Both the position numbers and the translations under genes were made by a program. From positions 567,360 through 631,359 of the forward strand of contig NZ_HE578947.1 of NCBI RefSeq assembly GCF_000321045.1: a DNA stretch of 64,000 nt. The letters run 5' to 3'. This stretch comes from Phytobacter massiliensis JC163 (GTDB taxonomy: Bacteria > Pseudomonadota > Gammaproteobacteria > Enterobacterales > Enterobacteriaceae). Positions 63,080 to 64,000 of this stretch are shown here, in pieces (within the stretch, counting starts at the first letter, position 1; every line of letters starts with the position of its first letter). The notes beneath the pieces were generated by a model that was not told where the DNA came from, did not search any database, and saw only the letters and a program-made list of their open reading frames with translations.

Positions 63080-64000
63080 ATGCGTATCGAAGAAGATCTG
63101 AAATTAGGCTTTAAAGACGTTCTTATCCGCCCTAAACGCTCTACCCTCAAAAGTCGTTCCGACGTAGAACTCGAACGTCAATTCACCTTTAAACACTCTG
63201 GTCAGACATGGTCTGGCGTGCCGATTATCGCTGCGAATATGGACACGGTTGGAACGTTTGGCATGGCGAAAGCGCTGGCTGAGTTCGACATCCTGACGGC
63301 GGTCCATAAACATTACAGCGTAGAAGAGTGGAAGGGCTTTATCGGCTCCGTGTCCGCTGAGGTTCTAAGCCATGTCATGGTCTCTACCGGCACCTCCGAC
63401 ACCGATTTCGAAAAAACGAAGCAGATTCTGGCCATTAGCGATCGGCTGAATTTCATTTGTATCGACGTGGCGAATGGTTACTCCGAACACTTCGTACAGT
63501 TTGTCGCTAAAGCGCGCGAAGCCTGGCCGGACAAAACGATCTGCGCGGGCAATGTCGTGACCGGCGAAATGTGCGAAGAGCTGATTCTGGCTGGCGCAGA
63601 TATCGTTAAGGTCGGTATCGGTCCGGGCTCCGTTTGCACCACACGTGTGAAAACCGGCGTGGGCTACCCGCAGCTTTCCGCCGTTATCGAGTGTGCGGAT
63701 GCTGCACACGGCCTGGGTGGGCAAATCGTCAGCGATGGCGGCTGCACCGTACCGGGCGACGTGGCAAAAGCGTTCGGCGGCGGCGCGGATTTCGTTATGC
63801 TGGGCGGTATGCTGGCAGGTCACGAAGAGAGCGGCGGAACCGTGGTGGAAGAGAACGGCGAGAAGTTTATGCTGTTCTACGGCATGAGCTCCGAGTCAGC
63901 CATGACCCGTCATGTTGGCGGCGTTGCGCAGTACCGTGCCGCAGAAGGTAAAACCGTTAAGCTGCCGCTGCGCGGGCCGGTGGAAAACACCGCGCGCGAT
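63080..64000 (+). CDS. guaC: GMP reductase, N-terminal 307 residues (cut by window edge)
   Basis: 307 codons seen of about 347 in E. coli. NADPH-dependent reduction of GMP to IMP and ammonia, part of purine salvage. IMP dehydrogenase-like TIM barrel with the catalytic Cys186 in [26 protein letters not shown] for phosphate binding, and [10 protein letters not shown] before the edge. No frame break. Confidence 0.98.
   Translation, partial: MRIEEDLKLGFKDVLIRPKRSTLKSRSDVELERQFTFKHSGQTWSGVPIIAANMDTVGTFGMAKALAEFDILTAVHKHYSVEEWKGFIGSVSAEVLSHVMVSTGTSDTDFEKTKQILAISDRLNFICIDVANGYSEHFVQFVAKAREAWPDKTICAGNVVTGEMCEELILAGADIVKVGIGPGSVCTTRVKTGVGYPQLSAVIECADAAHGLGGQIVSDGGCTVPGDVAKAFGGGADFVMLGGMLAGHEESGGTVVEENGEKFMLFYGMSSESAMTRHVGGVAQYRAAEGKTVKLPLRGPVENTARD

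Overview
The window comes from the chromosome of a member of the Enterobacteriaceae close to Enterobacter, Klebsiella, Kosakonia or Citrobacter. The core genes keep the Escherichia coli order (polB, araDAB, araC, yabI, thiQPB, sgrR, setA, leuDCBA, leuO, ilvIH, cra, the mra/fts/mur division and cell-wall cluster, secM, secA, mutT, yacG, zapD, coaE, guaC), and the proteins are near-identical in length and motifs to their E. coli counterparts. GC content is moderately high, codon use is enteric, and regulatory sites match E. coli in detail (ara half-sites, TPP riboswitch, leu attenuator, SecM stall motif). The species cannot be fixed from this sequence alone. polB is cut by the left edge and guaC by the right edge.

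Layout. 1-7.7 kb: polB (partial, with a LexA box), a DUF218 gene not found at this place in E. coli, and the L-arabinose operon araBAD facing araC, with the control region readable base by base. 7.8-13.2 kb: an accessory cassette between araC and yabI. It holds a DeoR-type helix-turn-helix fused to a ribokinase-like domain, a DapA/NAL-family lyase and a complete TctCBA tripartite tricarboxylate transporter, ended by a strong terminator. 13.2-20.5 kb: yabI, the thiamine importer thiBPQ under a TPP riboswitch, and the glucose-phosphate stress locus sgrR-sgrS-setA. SgrS is short here and carries no recognisable sgrT. 20.5-28 kb: a second accessory block with an ACS-type organic-anion transporter, a LysR regulator, and a four-gene operon. 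That operon encodes an iron-sulfur flavin oxidoreductase of the 2,4-dienoyl-CoA reductase type, a YdiB-type quinate/shikimate dehydrogenase, a YdiM-type transporter and an AroD-type dehydroquinate dehydratase. 28-37.4 kb: leucine and isoleucine/valine biosynthesis (leuLABCD with attenuator, leuO, ilvIH). 37.5-38.5 kb: cra. 39-57 kb: the mra/dcw cluster, mraZ to lpxC. 57-64 kb: secM-secA, mutT, yacG-zapD-coaE, guaC.

How the parts work together. The dcw cluster supplies peptidoglycan precursors (murE, murF, mraY, murD, murG, murC, ddlB), the septal synthase pair (ftsI, ftsW) and divisome proteins (ftsL, ftsQ, ftsA, ftsZ). It is followed by the committed lipid A enzyme (lpxC) and the Sec motor with its translational sensor (secM, secA). 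The two accessory blocks look like self-contained uptake-plus-catabolism units placed at the edges of conserved operons. The first imports an unknown substrate through TctCBA and would process it by phosphorylation and/or a Schiff-base lyase step. The second is probably for quinate or shikimate, with an added reductase whose chemistry could act on the shikimate-type C=C bond. These two are the best candidates for undescribed biology; their functions are inferred and not proven.
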